Notes: generated by a model not told the origin, from the sequence alone. DNA of 64,000 nt from an uncultured Oscillospiraceae bacterium (GCA_944385275.1 CALWWP010000007.1:38746-102745), one strand, 5' to 3'; shown: positions 53,571 to 62,812, numbered from the stretch's first letter. Made by a program: numbers and translations.

Positions 53571-55310
53571 GTGAGAAAGACGAAAATAGTGTGTACGCTG
53601 GGGCCTGCTACAGACAACGAGCAGATACTGCGTGATATGATATTGGCAGGAATGAGTGTTGCGAGGTTCAATTTTTCGCATGGTACTCACGAAGAGCATA
53701 AAAAGAGGATAGAACTGCTCAAGCATGTTAGAGAAGAAATGGGCGTGCCTGTTGCTGCGATGCTCGATACAAAGGGGCCGGAAGTACGCATAGGAATATT
53801 TGAGAACGGAAAAGTAGAGCTGCATACGGGGCAAACATTTATGCTCTATGCAGATGAGCGTTTAGGTGATGACAACGGCGTTTCCATCTCTTATCCAAAT
53901 CTATATAAAGATGTTTGGAATGGTGCGAGGATACTGCTTGACGACGGATTGATTGAAATGAGCGTTGTTGAGATCCGCGGACGCGATATAGTGTGCATAG
54001 TTAAAAACGGCGGAGTAGTGTCGAACCGCAAGGGAGTAAACATACCAAATTCACAGCTGTCGTTGCCGTTTATCAGCGATCAGGACAGGGAAGACATATG
54101 CTTTGGAATTGAAAATGATTTTGACTACATTGCTGCGTCTTTTGTCCAGAACGCGGACAACGTACTGCAGATGAGGAAAATTTTGGATGAGTTCAACTGC
54201 AATACGATAAACATAATATCAAAGATAGAAAATTTGCAGGGCGTAAAAAATATTGACGAGATAATCCGCGTCTCAGATGGAATAATGGTAGCAAGGGGAG
54301 ATATGGGTGTAGAAGTCCCAATGGAAGAAGTACCCGTGATCCAGAAAGTTATCATTAAAAAAGTATATAATGCCGGGAAAAGAGTAATAACCGCAACTCA
54401 GATGCTTGAGTCTATGATAAAAAATCCGCGTCCAACACGGGCCGAAGTAAACGACATCGCAAATGCGATCTATGATGGGACCAGCGCAGTAATGCTTTCT
54501 GGAGAGACTGCAACTGGTCTGTATCCGGTCGAATCAGTCAAGACCATGGCTACCATAGCGGAACGTACAGAGCGGGATATCGACTATGCTGGAAGATTCC
54601 GCAACAGGAAGAACAACATTTCGCCGGATATTACAAATGCGATCTCTCATGCCACTTGCATGACCGCTATGGATCTTGGAGCCGCTGCAATAATTTCTGT
54701 AACAAAGTCCGGAGGAACGGCGCGTATGGTTTCCAAATACCGTCCTACCTGTCCCATAATAGCATGTACGACTGATGAGCATGTGTGCCGTCAGCTGAGC
54801 ATGTCATGGGGAGTGACTCCTCTTAAAATAGAGGAAAAGGACAACTCTGATGAACTCTGCTCGTGTGCCGTAGACGCTGCCGAGGCCCACGGATTTGTCA
54901 AACCGGGAGAGATAGTGGCTATCACTGCTGGAGTTCCAATGGGTATTTCTGGAACTACTAATATGATAAAAGTTCAGGTAGTAGGACATATACTTGCAAA
55001 AGGACAGGGGATAACTCAGAAAAGTGCGACCGGCAAGATCTGCGTTTGCCTTACGGCTGAAGATGCAAAGGAGAATTTCCAAGAGGGCTGTATCCTCGTT
55101 ACGGAGCAGACAACAAATGATTTCCTGCCATATATCAAGCACGCCGCGGGAATCGTAACGGAGCTTGGAGGAGCCAATTCTCATGCAGCGATCGTCGGAT
55201 TGAGCCTTGATATGCCAGTCATAGTGGGCGCGCAAAATGCGACAAAGCTTTTGAAAGCCGGGACGCTTGTCAATATCGATGCAAGGCAGGGAACTGTCAG
55301 CAGTTTATAG
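53571..55310 (+). CDS. pyk: Pyruvate kinase (long Gram-positive type)
   Basis: A 579-residue enzyme making ATP and pyruvate from PEP. The barrel begins RKTKIVCTLGPA; MVARGDMGVEVP and the active-site ATQMLESM are canonical. The last 95 residues are the extra PEP-utiliser swivelling domain (TELGGANSHAAIVG) found in Bacillus and Clostridia. GTG at 53571 follows GAGGTGG. A TTGTAT-17-TATATT promoter near 53515 is possible. Confidence 0.96.
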   Translation: MRKTKIVCTLGPATDNEQILRDMILAGMSVARFNFSHGTHEEHKKRIELLKHVREEMGVPVAAMLDTKGPEVRIGIFENGKVELHTGQTFMLYADERLGDDNGVSISYPNLYKDVWNGARILLDDGLIEMSVVEIRGRDIVCIVKNGGVVSNRKGVNIPNSQLSLPFISDQDREDICFGIENDFDYIAASFVQNADNVLQMRKILDEFNCNTINIISKIENLQGVKNIDEIIRVSDGIMVARGDMGVEVPMEEVPVIQKVIIKKVYNAGKRVITATQMLESMIKNPRPTRAEVNDIANAIYDGTSAVMLSGETATGLYPVESVKTMATIAERTERDIDYAGRFRNRKNNISPDITNAISHATCMTAMDLGAAAIISVTKSGGTARMVSKYRPTCPIIACTTDEHVCRQLSMSWGVTPLKIEEKDNSDELCSCAVDAAEAHGFVKPGEIVAITAGVPMGISGTTNMIKVQVVGHILAKGQGITQKSATGKICVCLTAEDAKENFQEGCILVTEQTTNDFLPYIKHAAGIVTELGGANSHAAIVGLSLDMPVIVGAQNATKLLKAGTLVNIDARQGTVSSL

Positions 55311-55389
55311 ATTCTATAATGGCCGCGCAAAGAGCTTATATTCATAAAATAAATGACAAATAGTTCTTGCATGGGTTTTAGGACATTAA

Positions 55390-55420
55390 AAAGAGCAGAT
55401 GCTTCTGGCATCTGCTCTTT
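55390..55420. terminator. Bidirectional intrinsic terminator
   Basis: 13-base perfect stem (55390-55402 with 55408-55420), 5-base loop, A/T-run flanks, between convergent pyk and htpG. Confidence 0.92.
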
Positions 55421-55438
55421 AAATTTTTTAAAATAAAA

Positions 55439-57361
55439 TCAATCGGCAATGAGATCGCTTATAAGATTTGTCAGCGTGAGAGGATCGTCGACTGGCATAT
55501 CGGCCAGAAGCAGAGCCTGATAATAGAGCAGCTGGGCATATTTGGCTGCCTTGTCTTTATCAGTCGCATATGCGTCGGCCAAAGCCGCAAATGTTTTGTG
55601 TTCGCCATTCAGTTCCAAAACCCGGTCGGCTTTTATGCGGTCGGATTCATTTGGGACTGCGCTGAAGTACTTTTCCATATCCAAGGTGATCTCGCCGCGG
55701 GCTGAGAGGCAAGATGGAGCAGTCTTTAATTTATGAGAGAGCACTACATCGACAACTTGTCCATTCAAAGTGTCTCGTACAAAGGCAAGCAGATCACGGC
55801 TGCCCTCAACTTTTTCCTCCAGCTCCTTTTTCTCCTCGTCTGACTGAAGATCTAAGTCATTTGCGTTGACCGACTTGAAGGGCTTGCCGGAGTAATTTTC
55901 CAAAATATTGGCAACGAATTCATCTACCTCATCTGTAAAGAAGAGTATATCAAAGCCGCGTTCACGGACGAGTTCAGTCTGCGGAAGCATACTGGTTTTT
56001 GCTACGGTTTCTCCGCAGGCATAATAAATTTCGTTTTGCTCTTCAGGCATGGCAGATACATAGTCTGCCAACGATATGGGCTTTCCCTCTTTTGCAGAGT
56101 AAAACACCATGAGGTCTGAAAGCAGATCCTTTTTTGCACCGAAGTTGTTGACGATGCCGTACTTGAGCTGAAGTCCGAAATTGGAGAAGAACTTGTCATA
56201 TTTCTCGGGCTCGTCGGTCATCATCTTTTTCAACTCTGATTTAATGCGCTTTTCAAGACTGTTTGCGATAATACGCACTTGACGGTCGTGCTGGAGCATT
56301 TCCCTGGAAATATTGAGGGAAAGGTCCTGAGAATCGACTACTCCTTTGACAAAGCGGAAACACTCTGGCAGAAGATCAGAGCAGCTCTCCATTATCATAA
56401 CGCCGCTGGAGTACAGTTGCAGTCCGGCTTCATATTCTTTAGTGTAATAGTTGTAAGGGGCCTTTGAGGGGATGAAAAGCAGAGCGCGGTATGAAACGGC
56501 GCCTTCGGCATTGACGCGGATAACCTTGAGGGGATCTTCCGAATCAAAAAACTTTTCTTTATAAAAAGCGGCGCAGTCTTCGTCGGAAGCCTCGCTCTTG
56601 GAGCGATTCCACAGCGGGATCATGCTGTTGACGGTTTCGTCTACATAGTAGGTTTCATGAACTGTGATTTGGTTACCCTTTTCATCCAGCTTTTTTTCTT
56701 CCGTAGGACGGTGCTTTTCCATGGGCATTATGATGGGGTAACGGATATAGTCGGAGTACTTTTTAATAAGACGGCGCAGAAAAGTAGACTCGAGGAATTT
56801 ACTGTAGTTTTCTTCGGAAGTATCTTCTTTGAGATACATTATTATGTCCGTGCCGACGCTGTCTTTTTCGCAGTCGGATATGGTATATCCGTCAGCTCCG
56901 GTGGATTCCCACTTTGCGCCGGTATCGCTGCCCCATGCTCTGGAGATGACTACGACTTTTTGACTTACCATAAAAGCAGAATAAAAACCGACGCCGAATT
57001 GGCCGATTATATCTATGTCATTGTCATTCTTTTGCTCGTCGCTGAGCCCGGATTTAAAGCCAAAGGAGCCGCTTTTTGCAATTACTCCTAGGTTGGAGTC
57101 AAGTTCTTCCCGAGTCATTCCTATGCCGTTATCGGAAACTGTAATTGTACGCGCTTCCTTATCCGGAGTGATTCGGATAGAAAAATCGCCGCGGGACATG
57201 CCGACAGATGGGTCGGTCAAAGCGGTGTAACACATTTTGTCGATCGCATCACTGGCATTGGAAATTATCTCACGTAAAAAGATCTCTTTATGAGTGTAGA
57301 TAGATCCTATCATGAGGTCTAAAAGACGTTTAGACTCTGCTTTGAATTGTTTTTTAGCCAA
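55439..57361 (-). CDS. htpG: Molecular chaperone HtpG (Hsp90)
   Basis: A 640-residue Hsp90. N-terminal ATPase: REIISNASDAIDKM, DNGIGMTREEL and GQFGVGFYSAFMV. The middle domain (SREMLQ) and C-terminal dimer domain are present. AGGAGG precedes the ATG. It has its own promoter; no CIRCE element was seen. Confidence 0.97.
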   Translation of the reverse strand: MAKKQFKAESKRLLDLMIGSIYTHKEIFLREIISNASDAIDKMCYTALTDPSVGMSRGDFSIRITPDKEARTITVSDNGIGMTREELDSNLGVIAKSGSFGFKSGLSDEQKNDNDIDIIGQFGVGFYSAFMVSQKVVVISRAWGSDTGAKWESTGADGYTISDCEKDSVGTDIIMYLKEDTSEENYSKFLESTFLRRLIKKYSDYIRYPIIMPMEKHRPTEEKKLDEKGNQITVHETYYVDETVNSMIPLWNRSKSEASDEDCAAFYKEKFFDSEDPLKVIRVNAEGAVSYRALLFIPSKAPYNYYTKEYEAGLQLYSSGVMIMESCSDLLPECFRFVKGVVDSQDLSLNISREMLQHDRQVRIIANSLEKRIKSELKKMMTDEPEKYDKFFSNFGLQLKYGIVNNFGAKKDLLSDLMVFYSAKEGKPISLADYVSAMPEEQNEIYYACGETVAKTSMLPQTELVRERGFDILFFTDEVDEFVANILENYSGKPFKSVNANDLDLQSDEEKKELEEKVEGSRDLLAFVRDTLNGQVVDVVLSHKLKTAPSCLSARGEITLDMEKYFSAVPNESDRIKADRVLELNGEHKTFAALADAYATDKDKAAKYAQLLYYQALLLADMPVDDPLTLTNLISDLIAD

Positions 57362-57439
57362 TTAAAAAACCTCCTGTTATTTTAAGAGAAACAAATGGTT
57401 CTTAAAATTCCCCTTTTAAATTATGCACATCAATAACAT

Positions 57440-57468
57440 ATTATAGTACTTGGTATTAGTAAAGTCAA
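57440..57468 (-). promoter_or_regulatory. Sigma-A promoter of htpG
   Basis: Minus strand TTGACT (57463-57468), 17-base spacer, TATAAT (57440-57445). Confidence 0.85.
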
Positions 57469-57521
57469 ACAGCGAGAAAACCCTCATATCAGCAGGAGGG
57501 AAGAGACAATATAATAAAAGT

Positions 57522-57549
57522 GGAGCCCAAGGAAACGTCCGTGGGCTCC
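57522..57549 (-). terminator. Probable terminator of the SDR gene
   Basis: 8-base GC-rich stem (57522-57529 with 57542-57549) after the SDR stop; the T-rich flank is weaker on the minus strand than on the plus strand. Confidence 0.55.
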
Positions 57550-57612
57550 GCATGTTTTTTGCGTAATTTTCGACTCTAAAGATGCAAAAAAGCGTTCTAT
57601 TCCTTCTGAGGG

Positions 57613-58353
57613 TTAAGGCATGTAGATGCCACCGTTAGGAGAAACGTATTGGCCTGTCATATACTTATCCCGGATCAAGAACTCCAAGGCGAGGGCAATG
57701 TCTTCGACATCGCCGATCTCACCCATGGGGATGCCCATCTTGAGAGCGGCTACCTCGTCCTGATTTACACCGCGGAGCATATCGGTCCAGATCATGCCCG
57801 GGCAGATGCAGTTGAAGCGTATTCCCTGCTTTCCAAACTCCATGGCCAGAGCTCTTGTCATACCGATAAGTCCAGCCTTGGAAGCACAGTAATCCGCCTG
57901 ATTTGCCACACCCATAAGACCTCCGATGGAAGATGTACTCACAACGCAGCCGCTTCCGGCCTTTACCATATAGGGCACTACGAAGTGGCACATATGGAAA
58001 GCGCTGATGAGGTTGGTCTCAAGAACTGCCATATACTTCTCGCGGCTAAGTTCGCACCACGGGGAGTTGTTGGTAATGCCGGCATTGTTTACAAGAACGT
58101 CAAATTTCCCATCAAAATATTCAGCTGCTGCATTGACAAGCTTTTCACAGTCTTCGTATTTTGAGACATCCGCCTGCACTGCCCAACCCTTTACGCCATA
58201 CTGTTGCTGCAGCTTCTGGATAAGAGCTTCGGTTAGAGCTTTGGAACTGTCGGAACGGTAGTTTATAACAACATTATACCCCATTTCGCCTAATTTCAGT
58301 GCCATTGCTTCGCCAATGCCGCGGGATCCACCGGTTATGATTGCGTTACTCAT
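57613..58353 (-). CDS. Short-chain dehydrogenase/reductase (FabG-like)
   Basis: A 246-residue Rossmann-fold oxidoreductase. TGGSRGIGEA binds the cofactor, NNAG is present, and the catalytic set is Ser142, Tyr155, Lys159. The Arg in NYRSDS favours NADP(H). It resembles 3-oxoacyl-ACP reductases, but lies outside any fatty-acid cluster, so its substrate is open. ATG at 58353 follows AGGAGG; the longer frame to 58398 is rejected. Confidence 0.88.
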   Translation of the reverse strand: MSNAIITGGSRGIGEAMALKLGEMGYNVVINYRSDSSKALTEALIQKLQQQYGVKGWAVQADVSKYEDCEKLVNAAAEYFDGKFDVLVNNAGITNNSPWCELSREKYMAVLETNLISAFHMCHFVVPYMVKAGSGCVVSTSSIGGLMGVANQADYCASKAGLIGMTRALAMEFGKQGIRFNCICPGMIWTDMLRGVNQDEVAALKMGIPMGEIGDVEDIALALEFLIRDKYMTGQYVSPNGGIYMP

Positions 58354-58581
58354 TGTTGTAGACCTCCTATTTGAAATTTTTATTCTGTAAGATAGCATTA
58401 CGTTTTCTTTATCTACATATTTTTTGAACCTTCTGAGACAATTATACCACGGCAGTCAAGTAGTTCCGTGACTTTATCACACAAGGGATTCAAGGCATAG
58501 CGGTGCTTGCAAATAAAACGCCCGTATGCAGCCGGAAACAGAGAAATGAGCAGAGAGTATTGAAGTTTAACCCTGTTTTGC

Positions 58582-58630
58582 CTGTAAAAAACAGCAGAAA
58601 CCCTTGCAGCGCAAGGGCTGTAAGGGTTTC
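58582..58630 (-). terminator. Terminator of the tRNA operon
   Basis: 9-base stem (58597-58605 with 58622-58630) with further pairing inside, then a T-run on the minus strand near 58586-58592. Confidence 0.82.
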
Positions 58631-58634
58631 TCGG

Positions 58635-58710
58635 TGGTGGAGACAGACGAACTCGAATCGCCGACCCCTTGCGTGTGAAGCAAGTGCTCTACCGGCTGAG
58701 CTATGCCTCC
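58635..58710 (-). tRNA. tRNA-Val(CAC)
   Basis: A 76-base cloverleaf: acceptor GGAGGCA pairs with TGTCTCC (one G-T), the anticodon stem CTTGC/GCAAG holds CAC, and CCA is encoded (58635-58637). It reads GUG. Confidence 0.95.
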
Positions 58711-58717
58711 ATAGTTA

Positions 58718-58752
58718 AAACGCCGGAAAAAGACACGCTTTTTCCGGCGTTT
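58718..58752 (-). other. Hairpin between tRNA-Glu and tRNA-Val
   Basis: 14-base perfect stem (58718-58731 with 58739-58752); its outer arm touches the tRNA-Glu CCA end. It looks like a terminator inside the tRNA operon. Confidence 0.6.
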
Positions 58753-58826
58753 GGTGACCCGTACGGGATTCGAACCCATGTTACCGCCGTGAAAGGGCGG
58801 TGTCTTAACCACTTGACCAACGGGCC
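58752..58826 (-). tRNA. tRNA-Glu(TTC)
   Basis: A 75-base cloverleaf: acceptor GGCCCGT with ACGGGTC, anticodon TTC in a CCGCC/GGCGG stem, CCA encoded. It reads GAA and GAG. Confidence 0.96.
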
Positions 58827-58835
58827 ATTATCTAT

Positions 58836-58868
58836 ACAGCCGATGCCTTCGCCGCAGACATCGGCTGT
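58836..58868 (-). other. Hairpin between tRNA-Met and tRNA-Glu
   Basis: 10-base perfect stem (58836-58845 with 58859-58868) filling the spacer; may guide processing. Confidence 0.6.
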
Positions 58869-58871
58869 AGT

Positions 58872-58948
58872 TGGTAGCGGCAACTGGATTTGAACCAGTG
58901 ACACTTCGGGTATGAACCGAATGCTCTAGCCAACTGAGCTATGCCGCC
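58872..58948 (-). tRNA. tRNA-Met(CAT), elongator
   Basis: A 77-base cloverleaf: acceptor GGCGGCA with TGCCGCT-type end, anticodon CAT in a TTCGG/CCGAA stem, CCA encoded. The paired first acceptor base and overall similarity to Bacillus elongator Met argue against an initiator; a lysidine-type tRNA-Ile cannot be fully excluded. Confidence 0.9.
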
Positions 58949-58963
58949 GTATCAGCGGAGGTC

Positions 58964-58992
58964 ATTATACTTCATAAATAAGGCTTTGTCAA
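58964..58992 (-). promoter_or_regulatory. Sigma-A promoter of the tRNA operon
   Basis: Minus strand consensus TTGACA (58987-58992), 17-base spacer, TATAAT (58964-58969). Confidence 0.9.
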
Positions 58993-59062
58993 TAGGGTCA
59001 AAAAAGAAAGTTGCAAATTTGTTGCAAAGTATGACAGAAAAAAATAATAATTTGTGGTAATA

Positions 59063-59091
59063 TTGTCCTGAAGCGGGAATTGTTGTATAAT
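59063..59091 (+). promoter_or_regulatory. Sigma-A promoter of the hydrolase-MurF-like-ddl genes
   Basis: TTGTCC (59063-59068), 17-base spacer, TATAAT (59086-59091). Confidence 0.72.
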
Positions 59092-59128
59092 AAATCATGC
59101 AAAAATTGTTTGTAAAAGGTGGGGTCTT

Positions 59129-59902
59129 GTGTACATAGACATCGAAGGGATCCGTACCCATTATATAGACATAGGAGAAGGCAGCCCTATCGTGATATTT
59201 CAGGGCTGGGGGACCAGCATACCGCTGTATCAGGCGATGGCGGAGCACCTGTCCCTTTCCCATAGAGTGATACTTCCGGAACTCCCGGGATTTGGACGTA
59301 CGGAAGAGCCTAAAGAGGCGTGGGACGCCGAAGAGTATGCCTTTTTTGCGGCGCGTTTTTTAAAAGAACTGGGGATCTCAAGGGCGGATATGATTGGGCA
59401 CAGCAACGGCGGCAGGATAATAATGAAGCTTGTTACCGGAGATTTTGGAATAAAAGCAGGACGTCTTGTGCTCATGGACAGCGCAGGGATAGTTCCGGAG
59501 CGCTCCCGAAAAATGGGGATAAAGCAGTCTGTATATAAGGCGGGGAAAAGCGTTCTGTTGGCGGCTCCAATGAAAAAGCTTTTTCCCAATGGGATAGAAG
59601 CCCTGCAGAAGAGGTTTGGTTCTGAGGACTACAGAAATGCAAGTCCTGTGATGCGAGCTACGCTGGTCAGGCTTGTGAATGAGGATTTCCGAAGCTTGAT
59701 GCCTCTTATCAAACAGCCTACGCTATTGATATGGGGAGAAAATGACACAGCTACACCTCTGAGCGACGGAAAGATCATGGAAGAACTCATACCGGACGCG
59801 GGACTTGTTGTCGTTGAGGGAGCCGGCCACTATTCGTATTTGGAAAAACCGGCATTTGTGTACCGCGTGCTGGATTCGTTTTTGGGAGGAGGTTCAAAGT
59901 GA
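59129..59902 (+). CDS. Alpha/beta-fold hydrolase
   Basis: A 257-residue alpha/beta hydrolase. The nucleophile elbow is GHSNGG, oxyanion region FQGWGTS, a late acid in WGENDTA and the His in GAGHYSYLEKP. Substrate is unknown. It starts with GTG at 59129 and ends inside the start of the MurF-like gene (4-base overlap), so it is translationally linked to cell-wall enzymes and may act on a wall or lipid precursor; that link is inferred. Confidence 0.88.
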   Translation: MYIDIEGIRTHYIDIGEGSPIVIFQGWGTSIPLYQAMAEHLSLSHRVILPELPGFGRTEEPKEAWDAEEYAFFAARFLKELGISRADMIGHSNGGRIIMKLVTGDFGIKAGRLVLMDSAGIVPERSRKMGIKQSVYKAGKSVLLAAPMKKLFPNGIEALQKRFGSEDYRNASPVMRATLVRLVNEDFRSLMPLIKQPTLLIWGENDTATPLSDGKIMEELIPDAGLVVVEGAGHYSYLEKPAFVYRVLDSFLGGGSK

Positions 59903-61434
59903 CCGGATACATAACGATGGCCGCAGCTCTGATCACGGCGTGGACGGCAGGAGCGCTTGCGGCTGCTCACTGCCTGCATATGTTTCAGCTCAATTCGTAT
60001 AAGCCAAATGTTCAGGCAAAATGGATCAGAGACAATGCCGGGAGGGAACTAAAGCTCACAGCTCCGGCGCTGGCCGCTTTGGCCGGCGGATTATTTGGAT
60101 GGATAGGCCATACAATCTGTATTGTGGCTTTTGTTTTTACAGCATGGCTTTGCAGGCCAAGACAAGCTAAAAAACCACTGGTATATACTGCGAGAATAAA
60201 GCGTATGCTGTTTACACTGTCGGTGCCGATGCTCCTGTTTACGGTGCTTACATTTTTTTCTGGATGGTTTTTTGCCGCATTTGGACTATATATAGCTGCT
60301 ATGCCATGGGTCGTTTTGGCAGCGAACAGGACGAACGCGCCTGTGGAGCAGTCCATCAACCGCAAATACATAGAGGAAGCCAAAGATATCATAGCCGGGA
60401 TGCCGCATCTCAGAGTCGTGGGAGTTACCGGCAGCTATGGAAAGACCAGTGTAAAATTTTATCTTGGAAAGATACTGTCGGCGCGCTATAATGTTTTGGT
60501 AACTCCGGAAAGCTATAATACTACGCTTGGAGTTGTCAGGACTATAAGGGAATCGATGCGGGCTACGCACGATATTTTCGTATGCGAGATGGGAGCAAGA
60601 AATGTGGGCGATATACGCGAAATATGCGAGATCGTCAGGCCGCAGTACGGAATCATAACCTCTATAGGCCCGCAGCACTTGGAGAGTTTCAAGACGATAG
60701 AAAACATTGTGGCTACGAAGTTTGAACTTGCGGATTCGCTCCCAAATGACGGTACGGTGTTTTTGAATATGTCCAACAAGTATATTGCGGACAGGAAAGT
60801 CTCTTGCCGTGTAGTCGGATACGGGTCGGAGAAGAGCGAGTGGTTTGCTGAAGATATTTCTGTCTCGGCTCAGGGCAGCAGATTCACCATAAGAGATCCG
60901 GATGGCAAGAAATGGGCTTTTAGGACAAAGCTGATAGGGGAGCACAACGTGCAGAACATTACCGGGGCAATAGCGGCGGCATATGAACTTGGAGTTCCCA
61001 TGAGAGATATAGTCATACAGGTCTGGCGGCTGGAGAGCGTACCGCACAGGCTGAACCTTGTGCGGGGAGCGGGAAAGACGTTCATTGATGATGCGTACAA
61101 TTCAAATCCCGCAGGCGCAAAAGCGGCGCTGGACACCCTATGCCAGTTCGACGGTCTGAAAATACTTGTTACTCCGGGAATGGTGGAATTGGGAGAACGG
61201 CAGTATGAGCTGAATTATGAATTTGGGAAACAGGCCGCGGACGTGTGCGACCATGTTTTTCTCGTTGGCAGAAAGCAGACCGAGCCCATACAAAAGGGGC
61301 TGGAGGAAGCTGGGTACGCCAATGTGACAGTTTGTGATACGCTTCAGCAGGCTCTTGCGGGAGTCGACGGTATAGATGCAGATGGAAGGGAAAAGTTTGT
61401 CTTGCTGGAGAACGATCTCCCGGACAACTACTGA
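59899..61434 (+). CDS. Membrane-anchored MurF-like Mur ligase
   Basis: A 511-residue protein. The first 150 residues hold about five hydrophobic segments (around 5-25, 52-66, 69-86, 103-120, 123-142). From residue 170 it is a Mur ligase: ATP loop GVTGSYGKTS (175-184), EMGARNVGDI, GEHNVQNITGAIAA and the late DAYNSNPAG, as in MurF. It would join a dipeptide such as D-Ala-D-Ala to a UDP-muramyl peptide or a similar acceptor. The usual MurF N-terminal substrate domain is replaced by the membrane part. GTG start; ddl follows after 16 bases. Confidence 0.85.
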   Translation: MTGYITMAAALITAWTAGALAAAHCLHMFQLNSYKPNVQAKWIRDNAGRELKLTAPALAALAGGLFGWIGHTICIVAFVFTAWLCRPRQAKKPLVYTARIKRMLFTLSVPMLLFTVLTFFSGWFFAAFGLYIAAMPWVVLAANRTNAPVEQSINRKYIEEAKDIIAGMPHLRVVGVTGSYGKTSVKFYLGKILSARYNVLVTPESYNTTLGVVRTIRESMRATHDIFVCEMGARNVGDIREICEIVRPQYGIITSIGPQHLESFKTIENIVATKFELADSLPNDGTVFLNMSNKYIADRKVSCRVVGYGSEKSEWFAEDISVSAQGSRFTIRDPDGKKWAFRTKLIGEHNVQNITGAIAAAYELGVPMRDIVIQVWRLESVPHRLNLVRGAGKTFIDDAYNSNPAGAKAALDTLCQFDGLKILVTPGMVELGERQYELNYEFGKQAADVCDHVFLVGRKQTEPIQKGLEEAGYANVTVCDTLQQALAGVDGIDADGREKFVLLENDLPDNY

Positions 61435-61450
61435 TAAGGGGGATGCAGTC

Positions 61451-62641
61451 ATGAAAGTAAGAGTAGGAGTGTTTTTTGGAGGCCGGAGCGTTGAGCATGA
61501 GGTTTCGATTATTTCTGCTCTGCAGGCGGTTAAAGCTTTTGACGTGAGTAAATACGATGTGGTGCCGGTATACGTGACCAGGGATAACCGGTTTTACATT
61601 GGAGAAGATATAGGAAAAATCGAGGAATATAGGAATATACCAGAACTTTTGAAAAAGAGCGTAAGAGTGGTGCCGGCAGGAGAAGCAGGCAGACTGAATC
61701 TCATAAAGTATCCGGAGCATTTCTTTGGGGGAAAGGTATACGACTATGTGGATATAGCCTTCCCGATAGTTCACGGGACTAACAGCGAAGACGGAAGCAT
61801 ACAGGGACTGTTTAATTTTCTGGGAGTTCCATATGCTGGATGCGACGTGCTGTCTTCAGCTGTCGGCATGGATAAGTATGCGGCAAAGACCATTCTGTCG
61901 GCGAATGGAATACCGGTAGTAGACGGCGTTAAGATCGAATTTAAAAAATTTTTGGAGGATTCTGAAAACACAATAGCTGCGCTGGAGCAGCGCCTGCGCT
62001 ATCCGCTCATAGTAAAGCCTGTCAATCTGGGTTCCAGTATAGGCATACGCAAGGCGGGCGACAGGCAAAGCCTGCTGGACGCCATGGAATATGCTTTCCG
62101 TTATTCTCCGTTCGTACTTATTGAGAATGTAGTAGAGAACCTGAGGGAAATAAACTGCGCCGTACTTGGCGACTACAGCGAAGCGGAAGCCTCGGAATGT
62201 GAAGAGCCCGTAGGCTCCGCGGATGATGTCCTCAGCTATGAGGATAAATACATTTCTGACGCAAAGGGCGCATCGAAGGGCATGAGCAGCTTAAAACGCA
62301 TATTACCGGCTCCGATAGACTCTGAAGCTAGGGAAAAAGTACGAGAACTGGCGGTCAGGACGTTTCAAACACTTGGCTGCAGCGGTGTTGCAAGAATAGA
62401 TTTCCTTATGGACGGAAATACCGGAGAGCTGTGGGTGAACGAAATAAACACGATACCAGGTTCCTTGGCGTTTTATCTCTGGGAGCCTTTGGGGATGAAA
62501 TACACGCGCCTGCTGGACAGGATAGTTGAGCTTGCGTTGAAACGTGAGCGAGAAGCCTCGGAAAAACAGTACAGTATAGACACGGGGATATTGGAAAATT
62601 TTACATCCGGAGGAGCCAAGGGCGGAAAATTTGCAAAATAA
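61451..62641 (+). CDS. ddl: D-alanine--D-alanine ligase
   Basis: A 396-residue ATP-grasp ligase. VFFGGRSVEHEVSI is the first substrate site, HGTNSEDGSIQG the second, and NEINTIPG binds metal. DVLSYEDKYI keeps the Tyr typical of D-Ala ligases rather than the His of D-Lac ligases. ATG 61451 starts the domain after AAGGGGG. It probably feeds the MurF-like ligase encoded just before it. Confidence 0.93.
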   Translation: MKVRVGVFFGGRSVEHEVSIISALQAVKAFDVSKYDVVPVYVTRDNRFYIGEDIGKIEEYRNIPELLKKSVRVVPAGEAGRLNLIKYPEHFFGGKVYDYVDIAFPIVHGTNSEDGSIQGLFNFLGVPYAGCDVLSSAVGMDKYAAKTILSANGIPVVDGVKIEFKKFLEDSENTIAALEQRLRYPLIVKPVNLGSSIGIRKAGDRQSLLDAMEYAFRYSPFVLIENVVENLREINCAVLGDYSEAEASECEEPVGSADDVLSYEDKYISDAKGASKGMSSLKRILPAPIDSEAREKVRELAVRTFQTLGCSGVARIDFLMDGNTGELWVNEINTIPGSLAFYLWEPLGMKYTRLLDRIVELALKREREASEKQYSIDTGILENFTSGGAKGGKFAK

Positions 62642-62708
62642 AATATGCAACAATTATTCCTTCTTTGCATAAAATGATATGTATATCAAGTGTTAAGGAG
62701 GAAATAGT

Positions 62709-62792
62709 ATGCAGAAACAAAAAGAAATACTTCCCGACATCGACGACCTCATTTATGGAAGCGAGGCGCGGACTCAGCCGAGCGATCGCTAG
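62709..62792 (+). CDS. Possible 27-residue peptide or gene remnant
   Basis: A short frame with a very strong AAGGAGG site 7-8 bases ahead of ATG 62709, rich in Asp and Gln (KQKEILPDIDDLI), ending at TAG inside the palindrome at 62782-62799. It could be a real small protein, a leader peptide, or the start of a disrupted gene. I do not recognise it. Confidence 0.35.
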   Translation: MQKQKEILPDIDDLIYGSEARTQPSDR

Positions 62793-62799
62793 CGATCGC
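62782..62799. repeat. 18-base perfect palindrome
   Basis: Two head-to-head GCGATCGC units around CTAG, unlike the surrounding sequence. It closes the small frame and lies ahead of the prfB promoter. Confidence 0.85.
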
Positions 62800-62812
62800 C
62801 TTGGGCGTGCTC

